From: Toxotes chatareus
Taxonomy: Eukaryota > Chordata > Actinopteri > Toxotidae
Reading direction: 5' to 3'
Assembly (NCBI GenBank): GCA_016801885.1
Contig: CM028888.1
Location: 1,658,501-1,722,500 of the forward strand
Length of the DNA stretch: 64,000 nucleotides
In this document: positions 61,049 to 64,000 of the stretch, one piece after another
Numbering within the stretch: the first letter of the stretch is position 1
Layout of the letters: the number at the start of each line of letters is the position of its first letter
Position numbers and translations under genes: made by a program
Notes under the pieces: generated by a model
What the model was told of the DNA's origin: nothing
The model's database searches: none
What the model saw: only the letters and a program-made list of their open reading frames with translations

Positions 61049-61049
61049 G
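61009..61049. repeat. (TG)n-(AG)n compound microsatellite
   Basis: About ten TG units followed by ten AG units. The structure resembles the array at 43,598-43,638. Confidence 0.9.
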
Positions 61050-61879
61050 ACAGAAAGCAGAGGGAGAGTTTGTTAGTGTGTGTTCATGAATCAGCTTTTT
61101 GCTCTGGATTGTGCTATTGTTGTGTGTGTGTGCATACTGTGCATGTTTGAGCTGTGTGTAGCAGGTCTGTATTTGCAGACTCTCTTTTAATTGGCATGTA
61201 CAAGAAATGTACAGAATTAGTTGCGGTGACAGCTAATCCCTGTGGTGACAATGACAACATTCACAGTCTCCACAGCTGCTGACACGTCTGCTGACATGTC
61301 ATGAAATGAGCATAATGTCATAACATAACATGCCCTGTGCATAAAAAGTGAGAGGAATTCATTTCCCACCAGGAGAGGATTACATGGAGGAGACGCTGAC
61401 ACTGGCTTTGAACTACTGCTGAGTAAAAAGAAAAGGCTGTGCAGGGATTAAACACAGAGAGACATATGACTTTGTGTTTAAGACTTTGTATTTAATTTTC
61501 AACTCCAGGGAAGAAAGTTTCCAGTGTAAAATCGTCATTTTCACCCAGTTTTTCTTCTGTGAATTATAAAATAGACCATTAACTTCCAAAAACAGTCTTA
61601 AGTGTGTTCCGATCCAGAGCCCCCGGAGACAGAACATTTCTCTGCACCTTCAAAAATTAATATGACCGTCACAAAAACGATTCCTTTCTGATATGTCACC
61701 ACTGTGGTTATGACTTGGCTGAGCACAGAAACCACTTGGTTCAGGTAGGAGACATACTGTGGTCATGTTTAAAAGGAAAACTTTGATGCCACTCTGATGT
61801 CTGAGCAGGAGTCTAATCTCAGTTTAATCTGCAGGAAAACCAAAGTGTGTCTTACATGCTGGAACTTTCTTACCTGGCA

Positions 61880-62065
61880 CAGTGACTTCCAGGATAAGCT
61901 AGCAGATCCCCCTGCTTCCAGTCTTTATGCTCAGATAAGCTGCTGCCTGCTGGCTGTAGCTTCATTTTCAGATTACAGACATCAGAGTCTATCAGTCCTC
62001 TCATCTAAATCTTGGCAAGAGAGCAAAGTGTATTTGCCAAAATGCCAAACTGTTCCTTTAAGGTT
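61880..62065 (+). repeat. Interspersed fish repeat (different family)
   Basis: CCTGCTTCCAGTCTTTATGC, then GCTGGCTGTAGCTTCATTTT, then TTGGCAAGAGAGCAAAGTG, then CCAAAATGCCAAACTGTTCC and TTTAAGG occur in the order of a very common teleost repeat whose right end reads '...AACTATTCCTTTAA'. The left boundary is unclear. The class is unassigned, and the identification is by recollection. Confidence 0.55.
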
Positions 62066-62189
62066 AGGAAACAACCATGATAAGTAAAAGCAACAAAAAA
62101 AAACCTCTGTTGTGTGTTGTGTTTGAAACATGGTGCTCACTGAATGTTTTTTGTTTTTGTTTGTTTGCTTGTTTTTGGCTTGTTTATTT

Positions 62190-62432
62190 GGGGTTGAAAT
62201 TCCAGGGGATCAGCAGTTCGAGAAAAACCCGAACCAGCCATCCAAGCCGAGGCCAGAGTCTCAGAGATCACATTTAGTCTTTCTGGTGTTTGATGCAAAC
62301 ATTAACTGGAGCTTCAGACCTGCATCTGCAGGATTTTAAGCACTGACCTGCTGCCACGTGATTGGCTGACGGGGTAATTGCAGGAACAAGCAGGTGTACA
62401 GGTGTTCCTAATTAAGTGCTCGGTGAGCTGGT
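62190..62432 (-). mobile_element. Tc1-like transposon, 5' end fragment
   Basis: Read on the minus strand from about 62,432: GAGCACTTAATTAGGAACAC, then CTGTACACCTGCTTGTTCC, GCCAATCACGTGGCAGCAG, and further on TCGAACTGCTGATCCCCTG. This is the order of the left end and the first transposase codons of an abundant fish Tc1-like family. About 240 bp are kept, so the element is truncated within the transposase start and is not coding. The plus-strand 66- and 69-codon frames over it are shadows. Confidence 0.65.
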
Positions 62433-62640
62433 ACGTGTTAAACCACCAAACAGATCCAGTTTGTCTTTCTCTGCACTTGTCTTGTTAGATCATAGTTCTC
62501 TGGATCTGTGTTCATTCCTCCTGCTCTCTCCTTTGCTCTCTTACCCCCCCCACTTTCACTCTCAGCCCAGCCGTCACCATCACTAAGTGCTTGGTCATGA
62601 GGGAAAGCTGGATCTCTAAAAAAATATCTGAAAGAGTACA

Positions 62641-62733
62641 GTTTACAACTTCTTCATATAAAAAAGTGCCCGGAGATATCTACTGCTATGATTTGTCGCT
62701 GTATAAAAAATTTGATTTGACTTGACTTGATGA
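62641..62733 (+). mobile_element. 3' tail of an L2-type LINE or L2-tailed SINE
   Basis: AAAAGTGCCCGGAGATATCT, then TGATTTGTCGCTGTATAAAA, then AATTTGATTTGACTTGACTT parallel the end of the large L2 at 43,764 (stem, TATAAATAAAA, pentanucleotide tail) but with a TTGAT/TTGAC-type tail. It lies in the opposite orientation to the large copy. Only the last 90 bp are recognisable. Confidence 0.6.
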
Positions 62734-64000
62734 AGAGACATGTCCGGGCGGCTTTATCGGCTACACTTTTGTCGACCCGGCCGTCCAGGCCTCTGCAGTC
62801 AGGCTCCATTTATCTGACACGTGTCGAGAATCAGAGAGGCTCTAGGTTTCCTCTCGGTTTTATCCTCTCATCTTTCCTTTTCCCTCTGTTTTTTGTGAAT
62901 ATTTGAATCCCCTTGAGCTGTCTGCCAGGAACTGGGAGGAGGAGGTTAAGGAGAGAAAAAGATGTAACAGCAAAGAGGAAGAGGAAGAAATTGGGTCTAC
63001 TTTAGAAAAGAAGCAAAAATGAGGCAGTAAAGCTCACTCTAATCTCTCGAGTTCTTTTCCTTCATTTCATCCTTACCACAGAGGAGCAAACTAAAGCTAA
63101 GACAAGGCTAAACAAGCCAAAGAAGGAGGGGACAACCAAGTTTTCTATCGAGAGGACGGGAAATTAATGGCAACTGGGGAAGAAAACAAGCAAGTCATAA
63201 AGACATACAGTGAAGATGGACGAGGAAGAACAACCGCAGACAAAGGGAGAAGTGACAGCGATGAAGGCAATAAGAAACTAAAAAAGACAAACAGTGAAGA
63301 GACAGTTGAGCCGTTAAAGCACTGCCCACGCTTCCTGCTCTGAAGATGAGCTAATATGCATTGCCACGGCATCAAAAAGGTTTTAAATCACGGTCTGATA
63401 TATCACAAACATTCATCATTTCCCTCTATGTTCTTTTGTAGATAACCATAACAATACAGCGAGTCATTACACAGGTGGAGAGATAAATCTTCAAACAGAT
63501 TTCTACACCTTGTCTGCGTCACTTCGAAGCCAGACACTGCAGTCATTTTTATTGGGTGCTATCTACATGTAGGAAGTTTTGACAAAGAGTTATGGAGACA
63601 AGTGAGAAGACGTGAATAAAAAAAAAAAAAAAAAGCTAAACGTGATGTGAATTTTGAGCAGAGGCGAAAAAAAAAGGCCCACGGTGAGAGTTTTCTCTGA
63701 GAACCGAGGTTTGGTGCAGAAAAAACCCCACTAAGTTCCGCTGTTGACCGACCGTCTCCCCCGCCTGCGCTGGATGTCTCTGCCCAGGGCGAGTGTGAGG
63801 AAAATGCAAGCAGATAAAAACACAAAAAGTTGCAGTGTCTTTGCATCCCCCTCTCTTTCTCTTCCTGTCGCTTTCTCCTCGCTATCACTCCTCCTCCACC
63901 ACCTCAGGGAGGTAAATGACTCTGCTGTGAAGGTAGAGTCGAGGCTGTTTGACCTTGATAGCAAACCTGCATTCCTAAATAAATATTCAGTGGCTCAGGA
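62734..64000. other. Noncoding sequence, no gene recognised
   Basis: A GC-richer, CpG-containing stretch (62,740-62,840: GTCGACCCGGCCGTCC) and a second one near 63,735-63,800 occur in otherwise AG-rich sequence with A runs at 63,619 and 63,670. Frames of 109 and 77 codons on the minus strand at the right edge have no recognisable domain. Confidence 0.5.

Larger units (their letters stand above)
58926..61879. other. Noncoding region, no gene recognised
   Basis: It contains a (CA)n array, a compound (TG)n/(AG)n array and two non-repetitive blocks (59,070-59,460 and 60,120-60,300) that could be conserved noncoding elements. A CCCAG followed by GTATCC near 59,456 is a possible splice donor without a convincing upstream acceptor. 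Confidence 0.5.

Noticed and set aside
62130..62339. Possible exon after GAAATTCCAG near 62,204
   Set aside because: The sequence is the complement of a Tc1-like transposon end, and the frame is a shadow of that repeat.
1..64000. CRISPR arrays, operons, rRNA or tRNA genes
   Set aside because: The direct repeats seen are microsatellites or transposon tails. No spaced repeat array, no Shine-Dalgarno-led gene cluster and no tRNA-like B-box were noticed. A covariance-model search would be decisive for RNA genes.

Overview
The window looks like a piece of a teleost (probably percomorph) fish nuclear chromosome. It has dense (CA)n/(TG)n microsatellites, vertebrate-style intergenic or intronic composition, and several interspersed repeats that I recognise from memory as typical of ray-finned fish: an L2-clade LINE, Tc1-like transposon ends, a Ty3/Gypsy fragment and non-autonomous repeats. 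There are no operons or bacterial-style genes. No protein-coding host gene could be identified. Nearly all ATG-to-stop frames in the window are short chance frames or simple-sequence readings.

Layout. Positions 1-7,000 are plain noncoding sequence. Near 7,020 lies a Tc1-like terminal remnant, followed at about 7,440-8,110 by the decayed C-terminal part of a retroelement protein with a CCHC knuckle. From 8,100 to 43,700 the window is noncoding, with microsatellites, three copies of one fish repeat family, a LINE 3' tail, a MITE-like remnant and blocks of mixed-composition sequence that could be conserved noncoding elements. At about 38,680-40,130 a CpG-containing, GA/CT-rich block ends in a reasonable splice donor on the minus strand. 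It could be the promoter and untranslated first exon of a leftward gene, which would make positions 1-38,679 part of a first intron. From 43,764 to about 48,930 lies a nearly full-length, multiply frameshifted L2-type LINE on the minus strand (5' UTR, ORF1 with SGNH esterase, ORF2 with APE endonuclease and reverse transcriptase, 3' UTR, pentanucleotide tail). Right next to it (about 49,430-50,400) is a Gypsy fragment with an RNase H remnant. From 50,400 to 64,000 there are microsatellites, a 179-bp TTTTG-type array, a spliceable-looking 116-bp block, a fish interspersed repeat, a Tc1-like end and a second L2 tail.

No coherent new multi-gene system is visible. The points most worth checking are the possible leftward promoter/first exon, two or three short blocks bounded by good splice signals, the CCHC retroelement fragment, the repeat family seen three times, and homeodomain-type palindromes inside candidate conserved elements. 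All family assignments rest on recognition by eye, not on a database search.
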